From Gemmatimonadota bacterium (GTDB lineage: Bacteria > GCA-2686955), in contig NYZA01000079.1 of the NCBI GenBank assembly GCA_002686955.1, positions 1-12,903 on the forward strand: a DNA stretch of 12,903 bases. Direction: 5' to 3'. A program made the translations under genes and the position numbers. Shown piece after piece: positions 1 through 8,105 of the stretch. Within the stretch, counting starts at the first letter, position 1; every line of letters begins with the position of its first letter. Under the pieces are notes generated by a model. That model searched no databases, was not told where the DNA came from, and was given only the letters and a program-made list of their open reading frames with translations.

Positions 1-570
1 CCGACGATGTCTCCTTCAATTTCCCTCACGGCGTTTGTCATTCAGCACCAGTCGAAGCAGTTCGGCATCTCTCACCAGCAATTCCGACGGCCACAGAACA
101 ACTTATTAACAAGACCTCCACAATCCCGGCCACCCCGCACGCTCCGTTCGCCCAGTGGCTCAGCGCTCAAAGTCCTCACAGCAGCGGTGGCCGAGGCGGA
201 AACGACCGACTGTGGAGGGATCTTAGCAGGATCCGCGGCGATCTTGGGCGGGGGGAGTCCGCCGGAACGAGGGCAGGTATGTCCTCGGGAATCCGTGGAT
301 ATGCGGAAGTGCGGCGATCGCGGATATTGGATATCTGGGGCCGCTGATAGCGGGAATCAGGATCCAGCGCTGCCCGCGGCAGCATCGATGAGACGAGACC
401 GACCGATGTGGGGCGCACGGGCTCATCCGCGAATCGGGCAGGCAGGACGGGAAGTTCGGGGATGCGGAGCCAGGGGGCGTGCCTGGCTGCGAATGGCGGC
501 GGTCCGCGACTCAGTGCGCGGTCCTCCCGAAAATCCCCTATGTCGAAACCGCCCTTCTTTCCGATTCCGG
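1..570. other. Intergenic region, no gene recognised
   Basis: No recognisable gene was found on either strand. A 243-codon frame crosses this stretch, but it runs straight through the tRNA gene and its terminator, and its product is Arg/Pro/Ser-rich with no familiar motif, so I treat it as spurious. I looked for conserved cores of RNase P RNA, tmRNA, SRP RNA and 6S RNA and saw none. Short perfect hairpins are present: CCGCT/AGCGG at 341-353, GCTGCC/GGCAGC at 369-383 and GGCGG/CCGCC at 247-263. None has a T-run. An AT-richer patch lies near 100-115. The function is unknown. Confidence 0.6.
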
Positions 571-600
571 TTGACAGCCCACCCCACGCTACGGCATTCT
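571..600 (+). promoter_or_regulatory. Probable sigma-70-type promoter of the initiator tRNA
   Basis: TTGACA at 571-576 is a perfect -35 hexamer. CATTCT at 595-600, after an 18-bp spacer, is a weak -10 that matches the consensus at three of six positions. The predicted start would fall around 607, just before the mature tRNA 5' end at 615, which suits a stable-RNA promoter. The -35 is convincing and the -10 is not, so the exact start is uncertain. Confidence 0.55.
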
Positions 601-614
601 CCGGCCTACTTCAC

Positions 615-691
<77 letters not shown>

Positions 692-703
692 ACTGCCGAA
701 AGG

Positions 704-731
704 GGCCCGGAAGCCGATTCCGGGCCTTTTT
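704..731 (+). terminator. Intrinsic terminator between tRNA-fMet and rpmB
   Basis: A 9-bp perfect stem, GGCCCGGAA (704-712) pairing with TTCCGGGCC (718-726), closes a 5-nt GCCGA loop and is followed directly by TTTTT (727-731). This is a textbook Rho-independent terminator for the tRNA transcript. The rpmB Shine-Dalgarno sequence begins only 10 nt after the T-run, so no ordinary promoter fits between them. rpmB must rely on readthrough or on a promoter inside the tRNA/terminator region. Confidence 0.9.
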
Positions 732-751
732 CCACTGATCTGGAGAATCCG

Positions 752-994
752 ATGGCTCGCGTCTGCAAGCTCACCGGCAAACGTCCGCTCGCGGGCAACA
801 ACGTCTCTCACGCGCACAATAAGACGCGCAGACGCCAGCTTCCGAACTTGCAGCGCAAGCGGATCTACGTGCCCGAGCTCGACCGCTTCGTTCGCCTGCG
901 TCTTACCACGCGCGCGCTGCGCACGGTCACGCGCAAAGGGCTGCTCCCATACCTGCGCGAGCAGGGGCTGAAGCTCAGCGACGTCACGATCTGA
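752..994 (+). CDS. rpmB: 50S ribosomal protein bL28
   Basis: The gene encodes an 80-residue basic protein of the large ribosomal subunit. The N-terminus MARVCKLTGKRPLAGNNVSHA is the characteristic bL28 signature (x-C-x-x-TGK-x-P-x-x-GNNVSHA), followed by the NKTRRRxLPNLQ-type segment and a basic C-terminal half. The length is normal for the family. Only one N-terminal Cys (residue 5) is present, so this is not the four-cysteine zinc-binding paralogue. GGAG at 742-745 sits 6 nt before the ATG and fixes the start. It follows tRNA-fMet and its terminator on the same strand and converges on the glycosyltransferase gene with a 19-bp gap. rpmG, a common neighbour of rpmB elsewhere, does not follow here. 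Confidence 0.97.
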   Translation: MARVCKLTGKRPLAGNNVSHAHNKTRRRQLPNLQRKRIYVPELDRFVRLRLTTRALRTVTRKGLLPYLREQGLKLSDVTI

Positions 995-1013
995 ATCTCG
1001 GCGCCGCGAACCC

Positions 1014-1715
1014 TCATCGCGGCTGTCCGTAGAGCCGGTGCAGCAGCTCCGCCGGCACCCCCAGCCGGAACGCCAGGGGGAAGGTGCGCATTGCCAGGAT
1101 CGAGCGGAGGGGGGCGGCCTGGAAGCGGCGGGCCGAGACGCGCACACTTGCATCCGCCCGGCGAATCGTCCCTCTACAGGCCAACCGCTGGCAGATCTCG
1201 ATATCTTCCATGAGCGGCAGATCGGCGAAGCCGCCGAGGGCCCGAAAGCTCTCGTCGCGTAGAAAGAGCCCCTGATCTCCATAGGGGAATCGGGAGAAAC
1301 GCGAGCGGAGATCGGCCAGTCGGAACACGGCCCGGGTGATCGCGGAGCAGGGTCGGTCCGGCTCGGTGCGGGTCCGGAAGCAGCCGGCGATCGGCGGGGG
1401 CGAGCCGCCGCGCGCGGCGAGCGTGTCACGAATCGTCTGGTGGGCGCCCTCCGGAAGACGAACGTCCGCGTGAAGAAAGAGGAGAACTTCGCCCCGGGCG
1501 AGGGCGGCCCCGGCATTCATCTGGGTGCCCCGCCCCCGCTGAGCCTCGATGACATGATCGGCACCGGCGCGTCCGGCGCGGTCGATCGTGGCGTCCGTGC
1601 TGCCCCCGTCCGCGACGATCAGCTCCCAATTACCGGGCTGGCGGCGCAGCTCCGCGATCGCATCGGCGATGCGCGCCCCTTCGTCGAGGACGGGGATGAT
1701 GGTGGAGATCAACAT
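1014..1715 (-). CDS. Family 2 (GT-A fold) glycosyltransferase, TIGR04283-like
   Basis: The predicted product is a 233-residue cytosolic glycosyltransferase. It opens with the family-2 pattern STIIPVLDEG (residues 4-13), followed by the nucleotide-sugar segment ELIVADGGSTD (31-41), QRGRGTQMNAGA (59-70), and LFLHADVRLP (79-88), whose HAD replaces the metal-binding DxD. PYGDQG (144-149) and LMEDIE (168-173) are acceptor/catalytic-side motifs. This matches the small glycosyltransferases described as rSAM/selenodomain-associated transferase 2. The substrate is unknown. The frame extends 97 codons upstream, but that part is antisense to the peptidase gene and low-complexity, so I place the start at the Met just before the family motif. 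No strong Shine-Dalgarno sequence is visible, so the start is moderately certain. No rSAM or selenodomain partner lies in the window. Confidence 0.88.
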   Translation of the reverse strand: MLISTIIPVLDEGARIADAIAELRRQPGNWELIVADGGSTDATIDRAGRAGADHVIEAQRGRGTQMNAGAALARGEVLLFLHADVRLPEGAHQTIRDTLAARGGSPPPIAGCFRTRTEPDRPCSAITRAVFRLADLRSRFSRFPYGDQGLFLRDESFRALGGFADLPLMEDIEICQRLACRGTIRRADASVRVSARRFQAAPLRSILAMRTFPLAFRLGVPAELLHRLYGQPR

Positions 1716-1754
1716 GCCGGACACTTTACGATGGAGCTCTCGTTCATTCTTCCC

Positions 1755-1761
1755 AGAGAGG
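1755..1761 (+). promoter_or_regulatory. Ribosome binding site deciding the start of the M64 peptidase
   Basis: AGAGAGG lies 5 nt before the ATG at 1767. An earlier in-frame ATG at 1731 has no comparable site, and starting at 1767 places a signal-peptide-like segment at the N-terminus. The open frame itself continues to 1440, where it is antisense to the glycosyltransferase. Confidence 0.6.
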
Positions 1762-1766
1762 CCGCC

Positions 1767-3269
1767 ATGCTTCGATCCCGCCCTTTCTTTTCGATCGCTT
1801 CCGCGTTTCTTCCGGCCGTCTACGGCGGCGATGCCCTCTCCGCCGCGATCGAGATCGCGCTCAGAGTCGACGAGGGAAGCGTCGAGATCATCGCTGCGCG
1901 CGAGCGGGCACACGCGCTTCGTGCGGCCGCCCCCGCGCCGGCGTCGATGCCCGGGGTCTGGATCGAGGTCGCCGGCCGAAAGGGCGAGCACCTGCGACGC
2001 ATCCATCTCGGCGATCCGCTCCTGCTTCCCTATGACGACATGAGGGATGGGGCGGCTGGTCTCGGCCTCGGTCGGGTCGAGGAACGCACGCTATTCATCC
2101 CCGTTCCCCTTCCCCCCGGCGCCCATGAGATTCGAGTGAGCGGTGACCGGGGGGAGCTGCTCGACGAGATCGAGCTGCGCGATCTTTCGCGGTTGATCGA
2201 GTCCCCGGTCGCTGTTCCAGATGCACCCCCTACCGAGGCTGTTCGCATAACGGGCGACTCGAAAAACCGTCTCGACCTGCTCTTCATGGGCGACGGCTAC
2301 CGCGTCGAGGAGTGGGACCGTTTTCGCTCCGATGTCGATGCCTGCGTGGCGGCTCTGCTCGGAAGCCAGCCATTTCTGACTTACCCTGAGAGCATCAACA
2401 TCTGGCGTCTACCGCTACGTTCCGCCGAATCCGGGGCGGACCATCCTTGCGACGGAATTTTCCGACAAACTCGGCTCGGCGCAACTTACGATTGGCCTGC
2501 ATGTCGGACGCGAATGATGTCGTACGACTATTTCGATGCTTGGCTCACGGCGACCCGAGCTCTGCCCGCCTGGGACGATCTGATCGTGCTGGTCAACGAT
2601 CCCGAACGCGCCGGCGCCATGCCGCCTTTCGCGCCCGGGCCGGTGTACAGCAACAGAGATTTCGACTACCTGACCGTGCATGAGTGGATCGGACACGATT
2701 TGGCGGGCCTTATGGACGAATACGACGCGACCGATGATGTCGGACCGATCGGGCTGCCCTACAGCCCGAACTGCTCATTGAGCCGCCTCTTTCCTCCCTG
2801 GCGCCATTGGATTCGCGAAGGTGAGCCGGGGATCGGCGCCTTTCCGAGCTGCGCTTTCGACAATCTCTATCGTCCAACCGATGTATCGTGTGTGATGCGG
2901 GTCTTTTGGCCACTTGGTTTCGACGCCTTTTGTCGCGAACGGGCGATCAAGGGCCTCTTCCGCGTGATCCATCCGATCGATGGCAGCGATCCACCGGCGC
3001 GCGATCTGGTGGCGATCGGCGCTGGGGAAGAGCGTGAGTTCGAGGTGACGACAATCGACCCGGTCGGGCATTCGCTACATTTCGTGTGGTCGCTCGATGG
3101 GACAATAGTTCAAGCGGGGGACGAGAACCGGTTCTCGCTCGAAGGTGGCGATCTGTCGCCGGGGTCGCATTCGCTCCGCGTCGATGTGCACGATCCGAAC
3201 GAGATGGTTCTCAGAGATCGCCGGAATCTGATGGACGACAGGATTTCGTGGGATGTGTTGCGTGAGTAG
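1767..3269 (+). CDS. Secreted M64-family (IgA peptidase-like) metallopeptidase with altered zinc motif
   Basis: The predicted product has 500 residues. Residues 1-27 resemble a signal peptide (basic start, then hydrophobic FFSIASAFLPAVYGG), so it is probably exported. Residues about 60-140 form a beta-rich N-terminal domain. The M64 domain begins near NRLDLLFMGDGY (167-178) and includes DDLIVLVNDP (270-279), the metal site at 305-319, WRHWI (345-349) and YRPTDVSCVMR (368-378). Residues about 411-500 look like an Ig/PKD-type domain. M64 enzymes are zincins of the HExxH type with a downstream DEY. Here the site reads HEWIGHDLAGLMDEY: DEY and its spacing are kept, but one residue is added between HE and GH. 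Activity is therefore uncertain. The gene is divergent from the glycosyltransferase and 11 bp upstream of the kinase gene. The cleavage target is unknown. Confidence 0.85.
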   Translation: MLRSRPFFSIASAFLPAVYGGDALSAAIEIALRVDEGSVEIIAARERAHALRAAAPAPASMPGVWIEVAGRKGEHLRRIHLGDPLLLPYDDMRDGAAGLGLGRVEERTLFIPVPLPPGAHEIRVSGDRGELLDEIELRDLSRLIESPVAVPDAPPTEAVRITGDSKNRLDLLFMGDGYRVEEWDRFRSDVDACVAALLGSQPFLTYPESINIWRLPLRSAESGADHPCDGIFRQTRLGATYDWPACRTRMMSYDYFDAWLTATRALPAWDDLIVLVNDPERAGAMPPFAPGPVYSNRDFDYLTVHEWIGHDLAGLMDEYDATDDVGPIGLPYSPNCSLSRLFPPWRHWIREGEPGIGAFPSCAFDNLYRPTDVSCVMRVFWPLGFDAFCRERAIKGLFRVIHPIDGSDPPARDLVAIGAGEEREFEVTTIDPVGHSLHFVWSLDGTIVQAGDENRFSLEGGDLSPGSHSLRVDVHDPNEMVLRDRRNLMDDRISWDVLRE

Positions 3270-3280
3270 AGGGGGAGTGC

Positions 3281-6200
3281 GTGGCCGCTGATCTGATCGG
3301 TGATCGATACCGGCTCCTGGAGCCGATCGGCGTGGGTGGCATGGGACAGGTTTTTCGCGCGGAGGATCTGCTGGCCCACGCGCCGGTTTGTGTGAAGCGC
3401 GCGCGGGAGCACGATGCTCGTTCGGCGGTGGTTGCGCGGGTTCGGCGTGAGTTTCGCGTGGGTAGCATGGTGGCGCATCCAAATCTGTTGCCGGTTCTCG
3501 ATCTGGTCGAAGAGGGGGGAGAGCCGTGGCTGGTGATGGAGCTGATCGAGGGACCTTCGCTCGAAGATCTCCTGGTCGGCTGCGGGGGGGAAGGGTTGCG
3601 CGCCGCGGGTGTGGTGGCACTGGGTCGTCAACTGGCGCGAGGCCTGGCGTGGTTTCACGAGTGGGTTGGGGAGAAGCACCGCGACATCAAGCCGGGCAAC
3701 ATCTTGATCGAGCCGGCGCGGTCGTTGGGCGATCGGAGGCTCACCTTGGCCGAGCTGGTTCCCGCTCCCGGCGAGGCTCCCTCCTTTCGAGCGATGATCG
3801 CCGATTTCGGGTTGGCGACCGGCGCAACAAGGATCTCGCGCAGCGATGCGGTGCCCGGCACGATCATGTTCACCGCTCCGGAGGTGATGCGGCTGGGAAG
3901 GAGCGCCACGGTGCGATCCGATCTCTACTCGCTGGGGCGAACCCTCGAATGCGCAATCCTCGGGCAACCACAGCCGAGCGAGGTCGAGCCGACCTCGGCG
4001 GGAGCGCTGCGGGAGGCGGTGGGGGACCGACTGGCTGGAATCGTCGGTCGGCTGCTCGCCCCCGATCCGGAGCAGCGTCTCGCCTCCGCGGCGGAGCTGG
4101 AGGGCGCCTTGGAGGAGATCGCCGAAAGGGCCAGCCTGAGCGCGTTTGGCTCGAGCTCGGGCTCCCCTCGGGCTTTTTTTCGTCGCGCGCGCCTCGACGA
4201 GCTGCTGCATCTCTGTGAGTCCCCCGTGGGCCCGGAAGGTCGGCTCGTCTTTCTACGAGGGGCGCCGCTCAGCGGTCGCGCGACCCTCCTGCACCGCCTG
4301 GCACGGATTCTCGATGCGCCCGCGATGACGGTTCGCCACGGGGAGCGGGCACTCGAGCCGCTCGCCCGATTGGCGCAAGACCTCATCGCCATGTCCGCCG
4401 AGGAGGAAGAGGGGCGGCGCCGCCGCGTCTTGGGGGACGAAGAGGGAGCGCTTCGGATTCTCGTAGGGCTCGGGGCGAAAGAGGACGGGTTGGGGGAAGA
4501 ACCGCTCCCCCCGGTCGATCCGCTCGCGCAGGCCCTGGGGCGGGTGCTGCGGCGGCACTTCGAAGAGGCGTCGCCGAATCTGCTCGTTCACGATCTCGAT
4601 CTGGCGGCAACGGAGGCGATCGCCTGCCTGGAGCAGGTGCTGCAGGTGTGCGGGCGCGTGACCTTGGTCGCGAGCGTCGGCCTCGACCGGCTGCCGGAGC
4701 GGCTCGAGAGGTTCGCGCAGTCGGCGCGGCGGCGCTGGGCCGATGTTCGCGAGATCGAGTGCGGCGAGATCTCGCCAGTAGAGGCGGCCGGCTGGGTGCA
4801 ATGGGCGTGCGAGGGTGTCTCGCAGCGCGAGGCCGGTGCTTTGGCGGAAGAGGCTCTCGCCTGGTTTGGGCGGGGGGCACGGGCGCTTTCGCTCGGTCTG
4901 GGTCAGCTGCGGGCGGAGGGGCTGCTCGAGAGGGGGGAGGGGGGAGCGCTGCCCGCGCTGGGAGTTGAGAGCTGGCCGGGGGAGGGACGACTTGGGAGAT
5001 TGTACGCGCGGCAGCGCGAAGGGCTGCCGGAGCTGGCGGAGAAAGTGCTGAGTCTGCTCGATCCGGCGGAATCGGACGGAATCGGCGCGTTGGAGCTAGC
5101 GGCCGGAATGGAGCAGGAGGAGATACCGGTCGCCGATGCGCTCGAAGAGCTGCGACTGCGTGCACTCGTTCGTATTCGTGCGCCGGTTGGCGATCGGCCG
5201 AGCTACGCGCTCGCGGCGGGGATGCTCCACGGGTCAGGCACCGAGTCGCGAGCCATCGACCCGGCCTTCCACGAGCGGGCCGCGCGGGCGCTCGACCGGC
5301 TCGACGACCCAGAGGCCCTGCGACGATGTGCCTTTCATCTCGAGAAGGCAGGGCGATCGGCCGAAGCGGTCGAGAAGCTGACCGCCCTTGCGCGTCGCCT
5401 CGATCCGCTTCGTCCTCCCGAGGCGGTTCAGCATCGTCTGCACGCGCTTTCGCTGCTTCCGGAATCGGCGATGCGCCCGAAGATCTTGCTGGAAGCGGCC
5501 CAGGCGGCGCTTCAGCACGAGCCGCCCACGGCCGGCAAGCTCTTCGCGGGTGTTTTGGGCGCACTGGAGCTCCTGCCGGTGTCGGAACGGGGGGCCGTGG
5601 AGTGTGAGGCGCGTGGTGGCCTGGTGACCTTCGAGCTTCTCATGGGGCGCCCGGAGGGGATGAAGCGAGAGATCGAGCTGCTCGACGCTTTGGATGATCT
5701 CGATGAGATCGCGGAGCACCAAAGGCTCCTTGCGCGGGCGACGCCGATTCTGGAGTCCGATGCGGCGGCCGCTCTCGAACTGCTCGACCGCTGTGCGCCC
5801 CGCTCCGGAGGCGAGCTCGATCGGTTCGCGTTTCGGTGGGCCGAGATCGGTTTCTGGCCCCTCTATTCCATGCGGCGCTTCGACGAGGCCGAGCAGCACG
5901 CCGAGCTTTGGCGGGATCGCGCTCTCGCGAGGGGACACGAAGTCGCGATGGCCGTCTTCCTCATGAATCTCGCCCAAGCCAGAGCGGCGGTGCAGCGCCT
6001 CGATGAGGCTGAGCGGACCTTGGTCAACGCCCTCGAGCTGGCCAGAAAGAGCGGCGCCTCCCTTCGGATCTTGCAGGTCGCGCTCGCATTGGGGCGCCTC
6101 CTGGTGAGAAACGAGAGGGCCTCGGAGGGGCGTGAGGTTTTCTGCGCGGCGGAGGCACTTGCGAGACGTTGCGGAAAGTACAACGAGGCGAGGGTCTCCT

Positions 6201-6943
6201 ACGAGCTCGGCACCGTCTGTGCTCATGCCGAGCTCTGGAACGAAGCCCAAGCCCATTATTCGCGCTCCTTCGCCGACTTGACGGCTTTGAGGCACCGCCA
6301 CCGATTCTACGTCGCCGCGAACCTGGTGGAGGCTCGGATGAGCACCGGGGACCTCGAGGGGGCACGAGAGACTCTCGAGTGGGTCATGACCGATGTGGCG
6401 GACTCGCCGGACGCCCCGCCGGCCCTACGAGACTCGCTGCTGGTATGGGCCCGCGTAATCGAGGGGATGCTGCTCGTCTCGGAAGGACACCCGGAGAAGG
6501 CAGTTCACACGCTGCGAGAGGCGATGCCGGAAACGAATCTCGGTGCCGCTGAGGCGGTGATTCGTGAGCATTGGGCGGAGGGCCTTTGCGACGCCTTGCG
6601 CGGGCTGGGCCGGGCCGAAGAGGCGGAGCCGATCGCGCTCGGGCAGGTCGAATGGACAAAGTCGGAGCAGTTGGCGTCTCGCGCACCGGCTGCGCGCCGA
6701 CTTTTCGCGGGGGTTCTGGCTGATCGGGGGCGGCTCGACGAGGCGCTGGATGAGCTCAGGATCGGCCGGGGCATCGCTGTGGCTCTGGGCCAGCGCTGGG
6801 AGGAATCGAAAATCTTCTCCGCGGCTGCGCGGATTCATGAGAAAGCGGATAGGATAGAGATGCGTCAGCGATGTCGCACGACGGCGCGCGCACTCAAACA
6901 GTGGCTCAGGGAGGGGATCCTGGATGGGCAATCGCCGGCTTGA
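3281..6943 (+). CDS. Hanks-type Ser/Thr kinase fused to STAND-like ATPase region and TPR repeats
   Basis: The predicted product has 1220 residues, with no signal peptide or membrane helix. Kinase domain (about 8-285): glycine loop IGVGGMGQVF (16-25), Lys39, probable helix-C Glu57, HRDIKPGN (133-140), DFG (175-177) and APE (199-201), so all catalytic residues are present. The stretch between HRDxxxxN and DFG is about 34 residues, roughly 20 longer than usual. Residues about 320-500 resemble a STAND/AAA_16 ATPase. The P-loop-like GAPLSGRAT (327-335) has Arg in place of the Lys, and LLVHDLD (434-440) is a weak Walker B. A winged-helix-like segment may follow (580-650), then helical TPR-type repeats to the C-terminus. 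The start is GTG with GGGGGAG 5 nt upstream. The architecture recalls PknK-like regulators. It probably senses a ligand or partner through the TPRs and phosphorylates proteins, possibly the downstream activator (inference). Confidence 0.9.
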   Translation: MAADLIGDRYRLLEPIGVGGMGQVFRAEDLLAHAPVCVKRAREHDARSAVVARVRREFRVGSMVAHPNLLPVLDLVEEGGEPWLVMELIEGPSLEDLLVGCGGEGLRAAGVVALGRQLARGLAWFHEWVGEKHRDIKPGNILIEPARSLGDRRLTLAELVPAPGEAPSFRAMIADFGLATGATRISRSDAVPGTIMFTAPEVMRLGRSATVRSDLYSLGRTLECAILGQPQPSEVEPTSAGALREAVGDRLAGIVGRLLAPDPEQRLASAAELEGALEEIAERASLSAFGSSSGSPRAFFRRARLDELLHLCESPVGPEGRLVFLRGAPLSGRATLLHRLARILDAPAMTVRHGERALEPLARLAQDLIAMSAEEEEGRRRRVLGDEEGALRILVGLGAKEDGLGEEPLPPVDPLAQALGRVLRRHFEEASPNLLVHDLDLAATEAIACLEQVLQVCGRVTLVASVGLDRLPERLERFAQSARRRWADVREIECGEISPVEAAGWVQWACEGVSQREAGALAEEALAWFGRGARALSLGLGQLRAEGLLERGEGGALPALGVESWPGEGRLGRLYARQREGLPELAEKVLSLLDPAESDGIGALELAAGMEQEEIPVADALEELRLRALVRIRAPVGDRPSYALAAGMLHGSGTESRAIDPAFHERAARALDRLDDPEALRRCAFHLEKAGRSAEAVEKLTALARRLDPLRPPEAVQHRLHALSLLPESAMRPKILLEAAQAALQHEPPTAGKLFAGVLGALELLPVSERGAVECEARGGLVTFELLMGRPEGMKREIELLDALDDLDEIAEHQRLLARATPILESDAAAALELLDRCAPRSGGELDRFAFRWAEIGFWPLYSMRRFDEAEQHAELWRDRALARGHEVAMAVFLMNLAQARAAVQRLDEAERTLVNALELARKSGASLRILQVALALGRLLVRNERASEGREVFCAAEALARRCGKYNEARVSYELGTVCAHAELWNEAQAHYSRSFADLTALRHRHRFYVAANLVEARMSTGDLEGARETLEWVMTDVADSPDAPPALRDSLLVWARVIEGMLLVSEGHPEKAVHTLREAMPETNLGAAEAVIREHWAEGLCDALRGLGRAEEAEPIALGQVEWTKSEQLASRAPAARRLFAGVLADRGRLDEALDELRIGRGIAVALGQRWEESKIFSAAARIHEKADRIEMRQRCRTTARALKQWLREGILDGQSPA

Positions 6944-6960
6944 GCCAGACTCCGAGAACA

Positions 6961-6967
6961 GGGAGAG
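6961..6967 (+). promoter_or_regulatory. Ribosome binding site deciding the start of the exported protein
   Basis: GGGAGAG lies 4 nt before the ATG at 6972. An in-frame ATG at 6924 would overlap the kinase gene by 20 bp and would put 16 polar residues ahead of a clear signal peptide, so the later start is preferred. Confidence 0.65.
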
Positions 6968-6971
6968 ACCG

Positions 6972-8105
6972 ATGATCCGCTCGACAACAATCCTCCTCGG
7001 GACCGCTCTGGTCATGGTCGAGGTTGCTGCGGGTTCGAGAGCGGATCTGTCCGCCCGGGCTTCCGGGGTCGAACCCTTCGCGGGCGATCTCATCGCCAAA
7101 GAGGAGTCCTTGCCCGGCCCCAACGCCTCGAAACGCGATTGCGAGCCGCCGAAGGTGTTGACGGTCTTCGACCTGTCCGGCCCCGAATCGATCATCGCCG
7201 AATGGGAGCAGATCGCCGGCGACTCGCTCGGATACATCGTGCGCCGCATGCAAGAGGGAGCGATTCCGCCGACCGATTCGCTCGAGGCCGGCGACATCGT
7301 GATCTGGACCACCGGCATCGACACGCTCGAGGGCCCCGGCGATCTCTCCTGTCTTACACCCGAGGAGGAGGACACTCTTCTGGCCTACCTCCTCGATCCC
7401 TCGCCGGGAGTGAAGCCGGCGCTCTACCTCGAATCGCCCGACTATCTCGACGAGCAGATCGCCGACGACGCGGTCTCTCCTCTGGCGACGGCACTCGGCA
7501 TCGCCGATGTCGATACCACCGATTTCACGCGCGACGAAATGTTCGTGCAGACCTGCGGTCCGCTGACCGGTTTCCGTCCCGGGTTCCATACTCCTACCCG
7601 CCGGCGTTTCAATCAGCCCGACGACTACACGGTTCTTCCTCCCGTCACCCGGGCGCTCACCGTGGTCGACACCAACGGGGTCCACATTCCGGCCCACCTA
7701 TGGGACGAGGGAAGCTACTCGGTCAGCTTCGCCACGTTCCTCTTGAAGAGCAACGACGAGAACGGCGATCCGGACGATTACCCCCAAGACTCGGTCACCT
7801 GGGTCCGCCTCGCTCTGACTGAGCTGGGGCATCGGCCCCTCTTCTACCTGGGACCGGCGTGGAACGACACGACTCTCCAGGCGCCCCAGGGTGGAGAGCT
7901 CAACTTCGACGCCGAGGTCTACAACTGCATGGGAGCCCCCTACCGCGACGGCTCGCCGCAGCGTGAGAGCGGCTTCGGCCTGCACGCCGCGATCACCGAT
8001 GCGAACGGTGTCGTGCTGCACAGCTTCGAGAAGTTCTCGCTCGAGATCGAGGCCGGGGTGATTCGGGCGATTCCGTCCCCTCGGCGCGCAGTCTCGACGA
8101 GGTGA
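6972..8105 (+). CDS. Exported protein of unknown function with possible GATase1-like fold
   Basis: The predicted product has 377 residues. The first 25 form a signal peptide (MIRS start, hydrophobic TTILLGTALVMVEVAAG, possible cleavage after SRA). I recognise no named family. Residues about 60-200 carry KVLTVFDLSG, then GDIVIWTTGID (108-117), TPEEEDTLLAYL (129-140) and PALYLESPDYLDE (149-161). This 'event line, decide to open, bounded by a list of elements set aside' pattern is like the flavodoxin/class-I-glutamine-amidotransferase-like domains in secreted proteins of several GC-rich phyla, but no catalytic triad is evident. Residues about 225-300 look beta-rich. The gene starts 28 bp after the kinase gene and ends in a GTGA overlap with the sigma-54 activator, so the two are probably translationally coupled. 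It could be the envelope sensor or output of this cluster, but that is a guess. Confidence 0.75.
   Translation: MIRSTTILLGTALVMVEVAAGSRADLSARASGVEPFAGDLIAKEESLPGPNASKRDCEPPKVLTVFDLSGPESIIAEWEQIAGDSLGYIVRRMQEGAIPPTDSLEAGDIVIWTTGIDTLEGPGDLSCLTPEEEDTLLAYLLDPSPGVKPALYLESPDYLDEQIADDAVSPLATALGIADVDTTDFTRDEMFVQTCGPLTGFRPGFHTPTRRRFNQPDDYTVLPPVTRALTVVDTNGVHIPAHLWDEGSYSVSFATFLLKSNDENGDPDDYPQDSVTWVRLALTELGHRPLFYLGPAWNDTTLQAPQGGELNFDAEVYNCMGAPYRDGSPQRESGFGLHAAITDANGVVLHSFEKFSLEIEAGVIRAIPSPRRAVSTR

Noticed and set aside
100-218. Possible replication-origin signals (TTATTAACA near 103; CCTCCACA and TGTGGAGG)
   Set aside because: There are at best two-mismatch DnaA-like boxes without a cluster, and no dnaA, dnaN or rpmH nearby. 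The 8-bp inverted match 88 bp apart is within chance.
341-383. Two adjacent GC hairpins as a structured RNA or terminator
   Set aside because: The stems are only 5-6 bp, have no T-run, and match no conserved core of known RNAs. Such hairpins are expected in GC-rich sequence.
1440-1766. Upstream in-frame extension of the M64 peptidase
   Set aside because: It is antisense to the glycosyltransferase and would bury the signal peptide. The ATG at 1767 has a good ribosome binding site.
1716-2006. 97-codon N-terminal extension of the glycosyltransferase
   Set aside because: It is antisense to the peptidase gene and low-complexity. The family-2 motif begins right after the Met encoded at 1713-1715.
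3110-5564. Long - strand frames opposite the kinase gene (366 and 393 codons)
   Set aside because: They are shadows of the kinase gene with Arg/Pro/Ala-rich composition and no recognisable motif.
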